From Ketobacter alkanivorans (lineage in GTDB: Bacteria > Pseudomonadota > Gammaproteobacteria > Pseudomonadales > Ketobacteraceae): a DNA stretch of 64,000 nucleotides. The position numbers and the translations under genes are program-made. Positions 34,935 to 44,306 of the stretch are shown piece after piece (position 1 is the stretch's first letter; the number at the start of each line of letters is the position of its first letter). The notes under the pieces were generated by a model, which saw only the letters and a program-made list of their open reading frames with translations, did not search any database and was not told where the DNA came from. The stretch spans positions 1,765,501 through 1,829,500 of the forward strand of contig NZ_CP022684.1 of assembly GCF_002863865.1 (NCBI RefSeq), in the 5' to 3' direction.

Positions 34935-36026
34935 ATGAACAAACTAATCGGCACCGAAGTTTCTCTCTATACCGGCAAGCTTCGTTGCTACCTCAAATAC
35001 AAAAACATCCCTTTCGAAGATGTGCTCTCGACCAACAATGTTTACAAGAACATCATTATTCCCCGAACAGGAGTACAGTATATACCGGTTCTGATCACCG
35101 ATGATGACGTGGCGCTTCAGGATACCACCGAAATCATTGACTATTTAGAATCACAGTATCCTGACGCTTCGATCTACCCTGAAACGCCGATTCAGAAGCT
35201 TGTGGCGTTGCTGCTTGAAATCTATGGCGATGAGTGGCTGGTGATCCCGGCCATGCATTATCGCTGGAGTTTTGACGAGAATGTGCAGTTTGCCTGGCAG
35301 GAGTTTGGCCGCACGGCGGTGCCTGATCTAAGTGCAGAGCAACAGTTTGAGGTGGGCAAGAAAATGGCCGAACCTTTTAAGGGTGCCTTACCTCGCTTAG
35401 GCATATGCGAGGCAACCATACCAGCGATTGAGGCCAGCTATCTAGCCTTACTTTCCGATCTGGATGCACACTTCTCTAACTATGATTATTTGCTGGGCCC
35501 GCGCCCAAGCATTGGCGACTTCGGCCTTGTCGGGCCTCTTTATGCGCATTTGTATCGAGACCCTTACTCGGGCCGCTTAATGCAAGATAACGCACCAAAC
35601 GTTGTCACCTGGATCGAGCGCATGATCAACCCTGCGCCGAATACCGGTGCATTTCTGGCAGACGATCAAATACCTGAAACACTCTTACCTGTGCTGGCGC
35701 GCATGATTAAAGAACAAGGTAGCGTGATAATGCAGACAATCGATCAAGTCAAAGCCTGGGCAGATACACATGACGACAATGAAATACATCGTGCTATCGG
35801 CAAAGTGACATTCGATATCGAAGGGGTTCAGTCGACGCGCCTTACATTCCCCTATATGCAGTGGATGTGGCAGCGAGCAGTGGATTTCTATCAGGGCTTA
35901 GGTGTAACGGCGCAAAACGATGTGAATGCAGTCATAACGAAAATAGAGGGCCTGCAGGAATTGTTGAACTACCCCATACCTCAACGTGTTCGGCGGCGGC
36001 AGAATAAGGTTGTGCTCGATCGTTGA
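34935..36026 (+). CDS. glutathione S-transferase-like protein (long form)
   Basis: A 363-residue protein. The N-terminal 80 residues are a thioredoxin-fold GST domain: a CYLKYKNIPFEDV strand-helix, then VQYIPVLI and DTTEIIDYLE. A helical GST_C region with PSIGDFGLVGPLYAHLYRDP follows. About 110 extra residues at the C-terminus form a helical extension not found in ordinary GSTs. Catalysis is uncertain. It is the last rightward gene before the steroid operon, with a shared hairpin terminator after it. Confidence 0.82.
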   Translation: MNKLIGTEVSLYTGKLRCYLKYKNIPFEDVLSTNNVYKNIIIPRTGVQYIPVLITDDDVALQDTTEIIDYLESQYPDASIYPETPIQKLVALLLEIYGDEWLVIPAMHYRWSFDENVQFAWQEFGRTAVPDLSAEQQFEVGKKMAEPFKGALPRLGICEATIPAIEASYLALLSDLDAHFSNYDYLLGPRPSIGDFGLVGPLYAHLYRDPYSGRLMQDNAPNVVTWIERMINPAPNTGAFLADDQIPETLLPVLARMIKEQGSVIMQTIDQVKAWADTHDDNEIHRAIGKVTFDIEGVQSTRLTFPYMQWMWQRAVDFYQGLGVTAQNDVNAVITKIEGLQELLNYPIPQRVRRRQNKVVLDR

Positions 36027-36036
36027 GGAGGTAAAC

Positions 36037-36083
36037 GAGCCCGCTGGATTAGAGAGGTATCAACCTAGATATCCAGTGGGCTC
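36037..36083. terminator. bidirectional hairpin between convergent genes
   Basis: GAGCCCGCTGGAT (36037-36049) pairs with ATCCAGTGGGCTC (36071-36083) at 12 of 13 positions, with a 21-base loop. It lies between the ends of the GST gene and the leftward steroid operon. No long T-run follows, so strength is uncertain. Confidence 0.55.
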
Positions 36084-36091
36084 AGCCCCAA

Positions 36092-37294
36092 TCAATAGAC
36101 CTCAAATAACCCCGCAGCACCCATACCACCACCAATACACATGGTGATCACCACATATTTCGCGCCCTGGCGCTTACCTTCCAGCAGGGCATGGCCCACC
36201 ATGCGGGCACCGCTCATGCCAAAGGGATGGCCGATGGAGATGGCGCCACCGTTAACGTTCATTTTGGCCGGATCGATTTCCAGTTTCTGTTGGCAGTACA
36301 GCACCTGTGAGGCAAAGGCTTCGTTCAGCTCCCACAGGCCTATGTCGTCCACAGTCAGGCCGTGGCGCGCCAGCAGTTTTGGCACGGCAAACACCGGCCC
36401 GATGCCCATCTCATCCGCCTTGCAACCGGCTACGGCCACACCACGGTAGGCACCCAGGGGTTGCAAGCCCAGTTGCTCAGCCATTTTACTGTCCATCAGC
36501 AAGGATGCCGACGCACCATCGGATAGCTGAGATGCATTACCGGCGGTTATGAATTTGCCTTGCTTAACCCAGTTTCCATCCTTCCATACTGGTTCCAGTG
36601 CGGTGAGGCTTTCCAGTGTGGTGCCGGGGCGATTGCATTCATCCTGAGTGATGGTCACTTCTTCAAAGCTGGTTTCTTTGGTTTCTTTGTTGAAGTTGGC
36701 CTTGTTCACGGTCATGGCAATGATTTCATCGGCAAACAGGTTGTTTTGTTGTGCCGCTGCGGTGCGCTGCTGGCTCAGCAGTGAATATTCATCCTGCGCC
36801 TGGCGCGAGATGTCATAACGCTCCGCCACGATTTCGGCGGTTTCGATCATGGGAATGTAGGCCGTTGGATCGATACCCAGTACGGTTTTAGATACGCTGC
36901 GATAGGTGTTTTTGTGTTTGTTCTGGGTGAGGGAGATGGATTCCACACCGCCGCCAATGCCAACATCGTATTCGTTGCACATGATGGCTTTGGCCACCGT
37001 GGCAATGGACATCAAACCTGAGGAGCACTGGCGCTCAATGGCCATGCCTGCAGTGGTTTCTGGCAAGCCACCAGCCACGGCGCACAGGCGGCCAAGGTTA
37101 TAGGCTTGGGTGCCTTGTTGGGCTGCCGCGCCGAACACGCAATCTTCCACCAGGGCAGGATCGATACCGGCTTTGGCCACCACGGCATTCACGGTGGCAC
37201 CACCCAATGCGGGGGCTTCGGTATCATTAAAGGCGCCGCGGAATGATTTGGCCAGGGCAGTTCGGGCGGTTGAGACGATAACAGCTTCACGCAT
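36092..37294 (-). CDS. acetyl-CoA acyltransferase (thiolase)
   Basis: A 400-residue thiolase with the acylated cysteine in RQCSSG (Cys90), the NEAFASQ segment, histidine in GHPFGMSG, and the second cysteine in CIGGGMGAAGLFEVY (Cys386). It should cleave a 3-ketoacyl-CoA to a shorter acyl-CoA and acetyl-CoA. It is the last gene of the leftward operon, so it probably serves steroid side-chain or late HIP degradation. Distinct from the FadA6-like thiolase at 42054. Confidence 0.92.
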   Translation of the reverse strand: MREAVIVSTARTALAKSFRGAFNDTEAPALGGATVNAVVAKAGIDPALVEDCVFGAAAQQGTQAYNLGRLCAVAGGLPETTAGMAIERQCSSGLMSIATVAKAIMCNEYDVGIGGGVESISLTQNKHKNTYRSVSKTVLGIDPTAYIPMIETAEIVAERYDISRQAQDEYSLLSQQRTAAAQQNNLFADEIIAMTVNKANFNKETKETSFEEVTITQDECNRPGTTLESLTALEPVWKDGNWVKQGKFITAGNASQLSDGASASLLMDSKMAEQLGLQPLGAYRGVAVAGCKADEMGIGPVFAVPKLLARHGLTVDDIGLWELNEAFASQVLYCQQKLEIDPAKMNVNGGAISIGHPFGMSGARMVGHALLEGKRQGAKYVVITMCIGGGMGAAGLFEVY

Positions 37295-37330
37295 GGGAAA
37301 TTCCTGTGTTTATGTTAAATGGGATTCTGT

Positions 37331-37789
37331 TTAAGCAGGGTAGTAGCGGGAAATGGTATCCACCACACAGGCGGGCCGGTCTTCCCCTTCGATTTCCACG
37401 GTGACGCGGATCACCGCCTGCACCGCATTTTTTATCTGTTCTACGGCAATCAGTTCGCCCACACCGCGCACTCGGGAGTTCACTTTAACCGGGGCGGGAA
37501 AGCGCAGTTTGTCCGAGCCGTAGTTCACGCCCATGCTGATGCCTTGCACATCCACAATCTGAGGCAAGAACATATTTACTAATGACAGGGTGAGATAACC
37601 GTGGGCAATGGTGCAGCCAAAGCTACCCTGCTTGGCTTTTTCTGGATCCACATGAATCCACTGATGATCACCGGTGGCATCGGCAAACAGGTTGATGCGT
37701 GCCTGATCGATGGTAAGCCATTCACTGCTACCCAGGTTCTGGCCCACGGCGGCTTCCAGATCGAGGGGGGATTTAAATACGGTGGTCAC
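37331..37789 (-). CDS. MaoC-family (R)-specific hydratase, NodN type
   Basis: A 152-residue hot-dog-fold protein. The catalytic pair is in TGDHQWIHVD, and the AHGYLTLSL helix is typical of single-domain MaoC/NodN hydratases. It would hydrate a 2-enoyl-CoA. Its place between ipdF and a thiolase gene fits beta-oxidation of a propionyl side chain or ring fragment; steroid MaoC enzymes of the ChsH1 type differ by needing a DUF35-MaoC partner. Spaced 36 bases before the thiolase gene. Confidence 0.88.
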   Translation of the reverse strand: MTTVFKSPLDLEAAVGQNLGSSEWLTIDQARINLFADATGDHQWIHVDPEKAKQGSFGCTIAHGYLTLSLVNMFLPQIVDVQGISMGVNYGSDKLRFPAPVKVNSRVRGVGELIAVEQIKNAVQAVIRVTVEIEGEDRPACVVDTISRYYPA

Positions 37790-37823
37790 AATGATCTCTC
37801 CTACTGTTTATCGGTTGCCGTGC

Positions 37824-38615
37824 TTAAGCGTGCTGGCTGGAGCAGGACAGGATTTCCCCGGTCATGTAACTGGAATAATCCGATGCCAGGAACATCATGA
37901 TGTTGGCGATCTCCCAGGTTTCGGCACCACGGCCATAGGCTTCACGCCCTTCCAGTTCTGCCAATAGTTCCGGCGGCGCGGATTTTTTCAGCATGGGGTG
38001 TACCGCCAGCGAGGGCGATACGGCATTGATGCGCACACCGAATTCGGCGGCCTCCAACGCGGCACATCGGGTCAGGGCCATTACCCCGGCTTTGGCAGCC
38101 GCGTAGTGGCTTTGTTCTTTCTGCGCACGCCAACCCAACACTGAGGCGTTGTTAACAATCACGCCGCCCTGCCCTCTTGCCTTCATGGTGCGCATCATGG
38201 CGCGGGTCATGCGCATGGTGCCGTTTAAGGTAACATCGATCACCTTGAACCACTCATCGTCGTCCATGTCCACCAGGGTGCAGCTGGTGCCCAGCCCGGC
38301 GTTGTTGATCAGCACATCCACGCCATTTAATTGCTGTTCGGCAAAGGCAATCAGTGCCTGCACGTCTTCTTCGTGGGCCACGTTGCCCACTTTGCCATAC
38401 ACGGCATCCAGGCCGGTTTCGTCTTTTAGCTTTTGCACGGATTGTTGCAGGCGGCCTTCGTGGATATCACTCAGCACGATGCCGCGGCAACCTTCCTCCA
38501 CGGCCTTTTTAGCGGCCGCAAAACCGATACCGGCACCGGCGGCGGCAGTAATCAGTACGGATTTGCCCGCCAGTAATTGGTGGCCTGGCACGTAACTTGG
38601 GTTATGAATGTCCAT
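37824..38615 (-). CDS. ipdF: IpdF-like SDR (5-hydroxy-HIC-CoA reductase/dehydrogenase)
   Basis: A 263-residue SDR with a variant cofactor loop (TAAAGAGIGF), NNAG, NNASVLGWRA and YAAAK. The N-terminal segment PGHQLLAGKSVLITAAAG and overall length match IpdF of the actinobacterial HIP pathway, which acts on the 5-hydroxyl of the HIP-CoA intermediate. The neighbours (fadE30-like upstream, MaoC downstream) support that role. The terminal tail (SSYMTGEILSCSSQHA) ends without extra domains. Confidence 0.8.
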   Translation of the reverse strand: MDIHNPSYVPGHQLLAGKSVLITAAAGAGIGFAAAKKAVEEGCRGIVLSDIHEGRLQQSVQKLKDETGLDAVYGKVGNVAHEEDVQALIAFAEQQLNGVDVLINNAGLGTSCTLVDMDDDEWFKVIDVTLNGTMRMTRAMMRTMKARGQGGVIVNNASVLGWRAQKEQSHYAAAKAGVMALTRCAALEAAEFGVRINAVSPSLAVHPMLKKSAPPELLAELEGREAYGRGAETWEIANIMMFLASDYSSYMTGEILSCSSQHA

Positions 38616-38654
38616 GGGTTCTCCTACTGAATTCCTGTTTTTATAAGCGCGTTG

Positions 38655-39848
38655 TTAAGGGCGCGGCTCTTTGGGCATACCCAAACCGCGCTCGGCAATG
38701 ATGTTGCGCTGGATCTGATTGGTGCCGCCGTAAATGGTATCCGAGCGCACAAACAGGTACATGGCCTGCAGGCGGCTCAGTTGATAGGGTGCCGCTTCCA
38801 ATATCTGGCTTTGTGGGCCCAACACATCCATGGCCAGTTCACCCAGCTCCCGGTGCCAACTGGCCCAGAATAATTTGTAGATTAGGGCCTCTTTTTGCAG
38901 CGATCCATCGCCACCGGACTGGCCTGACAGCATGCGCATGGCGTTGTAGCGCATAATCTTCAGTTCGGTATGGGCCTTGGCAATGCGCTGGCGTAATGCT
39001 GGATCCTGTGCCGCTCCATTGCCTTTAGCGATTTTTAAAATCTCATTAAACTCATTCTGGAACTGCATTTGTTGGCCAAGCGTGGAGACTCCCCGCTCAA
39101 AGCCCAGCAATCCCATGGCCACCTTCCAGCCATCACCGGGGGCACCTACGATGTCATCGGCTGCACAAACTGCATCGTCAAAAAACACTTCGTTGAATTC
39201 ACTGGTGCCGGTCATTTGCTGGATCGGGCGCACTTCTATACCGGGCTGAACCATCTTCACCAGAAAAAAGCCCAAGCCTTTGTGGGCTTTGGATTCAGGA
39301 TCGGTGCGGGCCAGCACAAAACAGTAGTCCGCCTCCTGCGCCAGCGAGGTCCAGACTTTTTGGCCGTTGATCACCCACTGTTGCTTGGATTCATCAAAAC
39401 GGGCTTTGGTTTTAACGTTAGCCAGATCAGAACCGGCACCGGGTTCGGAATAACCCTGGCACCACAGTTCTTTGCCACTCACAATGCCCGGCAGATACTT
39501 TTGCTTTTGTGCATCGCTGCCAAAGGCCATGATGGTAGGCCCCGCCAGACCTTCACCGATATGCCCCACCCGACCGGGGCCACCGGCGCGGGCATATTCC
39601 TCGAAAAAGATTACCTGCTGTTCGATGGAGCAGCCACGGCCACCATATTGTTTGGGCCAGCCTACACAGGTCCAACCGCCTTGGGCCATGCGCTGTTCCC
39701 AGGCGTGACGTTCATGATGGTACATGTGTTCATCACCGGGGCCGCCCCGATAGCGGATGGCTTCAAATTCGCCTTGCAGGTTCTGCTGCAACCAACTTGC
39801 GACTTCCTCACGAAACTGCTCGTCTGCGGCGCTGAAACTTAATTTCAT
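38655..39848 (-). CDS. fadE30: FadE30-like acyl-CoA dehydrogenase
   Basis: A 397-residue acyl-CoA dehydrogenase. GYSEPGAGSDLA and VINGQKVWTS contact FAD, and the ending IYGGTNQIQRNIIAERGLG lacks the glutamate of MCAD-type enzymes. A glutamate at GFERG (Glu251) takes the isovaleryl-CoA dehydrogenase position and should be the base. In sequence it resembles FadE30, which oxidises the propionyl side chain of HIP-CoA. It overlaps the partner gene at 39845 by four bases (ATGA), as expected for a heteromeric enzyme. Confidence 0.85.
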   Translation of the reverse strand: MKLSFSAADEQFREEVASWLQQNLQGEFEAIRYRGGPGDEHMYHHERHAWEQRMAQGGWTCVGWPKQYGGRGCSIEQQVIFFEEYARAGGPGRVGHIGEGLAGPTIMAFGSDAQKQKYLPGIVSGKELWCQGYSEPGAGSDLANVKTKARFDESKQQWVINGQKVWTSLAQEADYCFVLARTDPESKAHKGLGFFLVKMVQPGIEVRPIQQMTGTSEFNEVFFDDAVCAADDIVGAPGDGWKVAMGLLGFERGVSTLGQQMQFQNEFNEILKIAKGNGAAQDPALRQRIAKAHTELKIMRYNAMRMLSGQSGGDGSLQKEALIYKLFWASWHRELGELAMDVLGPQSQILEAAPYQLSRLQAMYLFVRSDTIYGGTNQIQRNIIAERGLGMPKEPRP

Positions 39849-41059
39849 AACACGCCCTCCCCGTCCAGCAGCAACGCTGCCAACCGCTCCCGATGCCAGG
39901 CACCGGTTCCCAAGTACTGTTCTGAAGCTTTCGCGCGTTTGAAATAAAGGTGCACGTCGTACTCCCAGGTAAAGCCCACGCCGCCATGGATTTGAATGGC
40001 CTCCCCCGCATTTTTAAAAAACGCATCAGAGCAATAGGCCTTGGCTACGCTGGCGGCCTCCTGCAATGCCACTAAGTCCACCGCCGTACCGGCCTGAATG
40101 GCCTGTAATGCTTCTTCGGCTACACAGGCGGCGTAGTACACACCGGAGCGGGCCACTTCTACCCTTAGCATCATGTCCGCCGCTTTGTGTTTGATGGCTT
40201 GAAACCCCGCAATGGCGCGGCCGAACTGGTTGCGCTCTTTAGTGTAGGCAACTGTCATATCCAACAATTGTTGCGCGCCGCCCATCTGCTCTGCAGCCAA
40301 AGCAACGGTAGCCAGATCTAACACCATAGCCAGCGCGTCGCCAGACTGCGACTGCGCACCCAGCAGGGCTGAATTCGGCACTACCACGTCGGTGACACTG
40401 ATACGCGCCCACTTTCTGGTTTGATCCATGGTGGGAAGCAATTCACGTTTGATGCCAGGGCTGTTGGCGTCAGCAACAAACAGGCTGATGCCGTGATGCC
40501 CCTGGCTTGCAGCGCCCTTAGTTGCTGCATCGCGCGCGGCCAATATCAGATAATCAGCAGAAGCACCATCAATGACAAATTCATAGTGTCCGTTAAGCAG
40601 ATATCCATCGCCTTTGGCTTCAAAAGTAGCATCCACGGTGGCCACATCCCAGCGGCCACCGTAACCAGCTGCTGCCTCACCGGCAAACGCCAGCGTGGCG
40701 GTTTTGCCAGCGCAGAATTGAGGTAACAGTCGTTGTTTCTGTTCAGCAGTGCCAGCCACCAATACGGCATTGATCGCCATGCATACGGAAGCATAATAAG
40801 GGGAGCAGAAAAGATAACGCCCCATCTGCTCTTGCATGGCAACGAGCTCTACATAGCCCAGCCCCATGCCACCGTAGTCCTCAGGAGTGTGAATGGCTTG
40901 CCAATACAGATCTGAGCACACGGTCTGCCATAGGGCAGGATCGTAGCCGCGATCGGTAACCATAACATCACGTATGGCCGCGCTGGTGGAGACTTCCTGC
41001 AGAAAGGATTCCGCGGTGTCGCGAATCATGTTCTGCTCGTCAGTAAACACAAACTCCAT
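39845..41059 (-). CDS. acyl-CoA dehydrogenase, partner subunit
   Basis: A 404-residue protein of the same fold. It keeps the helical bundle and the ERNQFGRAIAGFQ segment that contacts FAD at the dimer interface, but has LATVALAAEQ where a catalytic glutamate would be and ends QIHGGVGFTWEYDVHLYFKR. It probably pairs with the FadE30-like subunit as an alpha2beta2 heteromer. It starts 84 bases after the SDR gene, the widest gap in the operon, so an internal promoter is possible. Confidence 0.85.
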   Translation of the reverse strand: MEFVFTDEQNMIRDTAESFLQEVSTSAAIRDVMVTDRGYDPALWQTVCSDLYWQAIHTPEDYGGMGLGYVELVAMQEQMGRYLFCSPYYASVCMAINAVLVAGTAEQKQRLLPQFCAGKTATLAFAGEAAAGYGGRWDVATVDATFEAKGDGYLLNGHYEFVIDGASADYLILAARDAATKGAASQGHHGISLFVADANSPGIKRELLPTMDQTRKWARISVTDVVVPNSALLGAQSQSGDALAMVLDLATVALAAEQMGGAQQLLDMTVAYTKERNQFGRAIAGFQAIKHKAADMMLRVEVARSGVYYAACVAEEALQAIQAGTAVDLVALQEAASVAKAYCSDAFFKNAGEAIQIHGGVGFTWEYDVHLYFKRAKASEQYLGTGAWHRERLAALLLDGEGVL

Positions 41060-41143
41060 AGCGGTTCTTTACTCCTGAACTCGAATAAAAAAAGGGAGTG
41101 TCATAACGAGGGATGTGTCATGAACTCCCCAAACCCAAACCGT

Positions 41144-42028
41144 TTACGCACCGTAAACTTTTTGTGCGGGTGTTTCTTTGCTTAGCAACTCGTCCATCGC
41201 TGCGGAAATTTCTGTTGGCTCCCAGCGTGCGCCTTTGTCCACGCCTGCTGTGGTCCGCCAACCATCAGCGATTGAAATTTTGCCACCGGCCACTTCGAAT
41301 ACTCGGCCACTGACCGAGCTGGATTCTTCACTGCACAACCACACCACAATGGGTGCTACGTTGGCAGGATCGTAGAAATCAAAGCCATCGTCTGGCTTGC
41401 GCATCATGTCGGCAAACACATCTTCGGTCATGCCGGTACGCGCTGCCGGTGCCAGCGCATTAGCTGTTACACCATAACGGCGCAGCTCCGCCGCCTGATT
41501 TAATGTGAGGGAGGCAATGCCACCTTTTGCAGCGGCATAATTGGATTGGCCTACCGATCCATTCAAGCCAGCCCCTGAGGAAGTATTGACGATGCGCGCA
41601 TCCACTTTCTCGCCCTGTTTGCTACGATCACGCCAATAGTGCACAGCGTGGCTGCTGATACAGAAATGGCCTTTAAGGTGAACGGCAATGACGGCATCCC
41701 AATCGGCTTCGCTGAGGGATGCGAACATACGATCGCGGCAAATACCTGCATTGTTCACCACGGCGTGCAACGCTCCAAAGGTGTCCACCGCCTGTTTAAC
41801 TGCGTTGGCAGAATCTTCGTAATTCGTGATATCCGATGTGTTAGCAATCGCCTCTCCACCGGCCGCCTTTATGGCATCCACCGTAGACTGGGCGGCTTGG
41901 GCATTGATATCGTTAACCACAACCTTGGCACCTTCTGCAGCCAGGGCTTTGGCGTAGGAGGCTCCCAGGCCACCGCCTGCGCCGGTGATGATGACTACTC
42001 GATCTTTACAGATAGCTGAGCTTGGCAT
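41144..42028 (-). CDS. steroid-pathway short-chain dehydrogenase
   Basis: A 294-residue SDR of the hydroxysteroid/multifunctional-enzyme type: TGAGGGLGASYA, VVVNDI, NNAGICRD, NTSSGAGLNG and YAAAKGG. The C-terminal 45 residues (ISIADGWRTTAG...) extend past the usual fold and resemble SDRs of the KstR2 regulon in actinobacteria. Probably a 3-hydroxyacyl-CoA dehydrogenase acting with the neighbouring FadA6-like thiolase. Substrate not proven. Confidence 0.85.
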   Translation of the reverse strand: MPSSAICKDRVVIITGAGGGLGASYAKALAAEGAKVVVNDINAQAAQSTVDAIKAAGGEAIANTSDITNYEDSANAVKQAVDTFGALHAVVNNAGICRDRMFASLSEADWDAVIAVHLKGHFCISSHAVHYWRDRSKQGEKVDARIVNTSSGAGLNGSVGQSNYAAAKGGIASLTLNQAAELRRYGVTANALAPAARTGMTEDVFADMMRKPDDGFDFYDPANVAPIVVWLCSEESSSVSGRVFEVAGGKISIADGWRTTAGVDKGARWEPTEISAAMDELLSKETPAQKVYGA

Positions 42029-42053
42029 TGTTATTTGCTCCAGAATCTTGCTC

Positions 42054-43202
42054 TTATAATTTCTCGATGATCGTTACGTTGGCCTGGCCACCGCCTTCGC
42101 ACATGGTCTGTAAACCATAGCGACCGCCGGTGCGTTCCAGTTCATGCAGCAATGTCGTCATTAGCTTGGTACCAGTAGCCCCCAGTGGATGGCCCAGTGC
42201 AATGGCCCCTCCATTCACATTGGTTTTGGCATGGTCATAATCCAATTCCTTTAACCACGCCAAGGGTACCGAGGCAAAGGCCTCATTGATTTCCACCAGA
42301 TCGATGTCATTCATGGTCATGCCGGCTTTTTTCAGCGCATAACGGGTGGCAGGGATAGGGGCCGTTAACATCCAGATCGGATCTTCTGCGCGCACTGAGA
42401 TATGATGAATACGGGCCCTCGGTGTCAGGTTGTAGCGTTTCAAGGCTTGTTCTGACACGATCAACATGGCAGAAGAAGCATCACAGGTTTGCGATGAAAC
42501 GCCCGCCGTTACCTTGTCACAACCGAACAGAAAATCCAGCTCTGCCATTTTTTCCAGCGAGGTATCCCGTGGCGTTTCATCCATGGTGACGCCTTCCAGT
42601 GGCACGATCTCACGATCGAAACGACCTTCTGCAATGGCACGCAAGGCACGCTGATGAGAATCGTAAGAGAATTCCTCCAACTCACGACGGGAAAGATTCC
42701 ATTTGTCGGCAATCATTTGGGCCGAACGGAATTGTGTGGGCGGCTGATCACCATAGCGGGCAACCCAGCCCTTGGAACCAGTAAAAGGATCGCTGAAACC
42801 CAACGGCTCCGCTGCCATCATAGCGGATGAAATTGGAATTTGAGTCATGGTCTGCACGCCACCGGCAACCACCACATCCATGGTGCCGGACATAATCGCC
42901 TGGGCAGCAAAATGCACTGATTGCTGGGATGATCCGCACTGACGATCAATAGTGGTGCCTGGCACCTCATCACTTAACCCGGCGGCAAGCCAGCAAGTGC
43001 GGGCGATATCACCGGCCAATGGCCCGATGGTGTCGACACAACCGAAGAGGACGTCATCGTATTCGTTATCCGGAATACCATTGCGCTCAACCAATTGGCG
43101 CAACACATGGGCACCCAGGTCTGCTCCGTGAACGTGAGCCAGCCCCCCTTTGCGGCGGCCGGTAGGGCTGCGCAACGCATCTACAATATAGGCTTCAGCC
43201 AT
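42054..43202 (-). CDS. fadA6: FadA6-like 3-ketoacyl-CoA thiolase
   Basis: A 382-residue thiolase: acyl cysteine in DRQCGSSQQ (Cys89), [19 protein letters not shown] and [10 protein letters not shown] (Cys368). The length and the [12 protein letters not shown] segment resemble FadA6, the thiolase for the last ring fragment of the HIP pathway. It lies 25 bases upstream of the SDR gene in the operon. Confidence 0.82.
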   Translation of the reverse strand: MAEAYIVDALRSPTGRRKGGLAHVHGADLGAHVLRQLVERNGIPDNEYDDVLFGCVDTIGPLAGDIARTCWLAAGLSDEVPGTTIDRQCGSSQQSVHFAAQAIMSGTMDVVVAGGVQTMTQIPISSAMMAAEPLGFSDPFTGSKGWVARYGDQPPTQFRSAQMIADKWNLSRRELEEFSYDSHQRALRAIAEGRFDREIVPLEGVTMDETPRDTSLEKMAELDFLFGCDKVTAGVSSQTCDASSAMLIVSEQALKRYNLTPRARIHHISVRAEDPIWMLTAPIPATRYALKKAGMTMNDIDLVEINEAFASVPLAWLKELDYDHAKTNVNGGAIALGHPLGATGTKLMTTLLHELERTGGRYGLQTMCEGGGQANVTIIEKL

Positions 43203-43221
43203 GTTAATTCTCTCTCACTCG

Positions 43222-44292
43222 TTAAATTTTGTGCTGTTCACCAAAGGTTTTATCTGCCCCTATTTTGGCATTGGGGTTCATCAACCATTGATGCAGACGA
43301 TTTTTATGAAAACCGGAGTGGCCCCAGAATTTGTCCAACGCCCAAGCTCGCTTCATCCAGATATGGAGGTTGCATTCCCAGGTGTAACCCATTGCGCCAT
43401 GGGATTGAATGCCATTCTTTGCTGCCAGCAAAGCCGCTTCACCGGCAGCAACCTTGGCGTGAGATACCGCAAAGTCTGCATGCACCGGACGCTGGCTTAC
43501 GGTATAGGCGGCACGATACAGCGCGGGCTTGGCAAACTCGGTTTTTACCGCGCAGTTGGCCATATGATGTTTCAGAGCCTGATTGGAACCGATAGCACGG
43601 CCAAACTGAAAACGATCCGTGGTGTATTGAACGGTCATATCCACCATCGCCTCAGCCAACCCGATTAACTGGGCGGCGGCACCCAACGCTCCACGATTCA
43701 ACGTTGCTGCCATCGCAGACACACCCCTGGCACCATTCACCAGCAGGGTTTCCTCTTCCGGGCGCCATTCCACTTTAAACAGACGGCGGCTGGGATCCAC
43801 ACTTTGCAGGGGAATAAGACTGACGCGCTCGCGCTCAAGCAGGTGGATCTCATTACCGCTGGGTAATATCAGATAATCTGCAATATGAGCATCACTCACC
43901 GTTGGATTCACTGCATGTCCAACGGCTACACGACGTTCACCGGTAGCAATTTTTTCAAGCAAGGTGGCACAACGGGCATCTCTGTCTGCCTGACAAGCCA
44001 GCAACGGCGTGGCTACCAATGCGGTTTCAACTAAAGGCTCTGCCAACGCAACCCGACCGCATTCCTGAGCCAACAGAACAAAGTCCAGCTCGCTCATACC
44101 CAAACCACCGAACTGTTCCGGCACCAGCATTGCAGTAAGACCCAGCTCTACCATCTGCTGCCATAAAGCCTCGTCTCGGCCGGTTTGTGAATCCCAACCG
44201 GTGCGCAAGCTATCAGCAGTCACTTCTTTCTGCAGAAACTGTTTTACGCTGTCGCAAAACACCAACTGATCTTCACTGAATGTAAAATCCAT
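43222..44292 (-). CDS. acyl-CoA dehydrogenase, partner subunit
   Basis: A 356-residue acyl-CoA dehydrogenase-fold protein lacking both usual catalytic glutamate positions (NRGALGAAAQLIG in the middle, QSHGAMGYTWECNLHIWMKR near the end), while keeping DRFQFGRAIGSNQ for FAD contact. Probable beta subunit of a heteromer with the protein at 44307; 14 bases separate the genes. Similar to FadE31-33-type partners of actinobacteria. Confidence 0.83.
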   Translation of the reverse strand: MDFTFSEDQLVFCDSVKQFLQKEVTADSLRTGWDSQTGRDEALWQQMVELGLTAMLVPEQFGGLGMSELDFVLLAQECGRVALAEPLVETALVATPLLACQADRDARCATLLEKIATGERRVAVGHAVNPTVSDAHIADYLILPSGNEIHLLERERVSLIPLQSVDPSRRLFKVEWRPEEETLLVNGARGVSAMAATLNRGALGAAAQLIGLAEAMVDMTVQYTTDRFQFGRAIGSNQALKHHMANCAVKTEFAKPALYRAAYTVSQRPVHADFAVSHAKVAAGEAALLAAKNGIQSHGAMGYTWECNLHIWMKRAWALDKFWGHSGFHKNRLHQWLMNPNAKIGADKTFGEQHKI

Positions 44293-44306
44293 GATCTGCC
44301 CCTCGC

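Noticed and set aside
31873-36026. Continuation of the cassette array to 36 kb
   Set aside because: The MAPEG, hydrolase, VOC, membrane and GST genes are cassette-like in type, but I find no convincing TAACAA...GTTATGC pairs between them. They may be old cassettes that have lost their sites or ordinary chromosomal genes.
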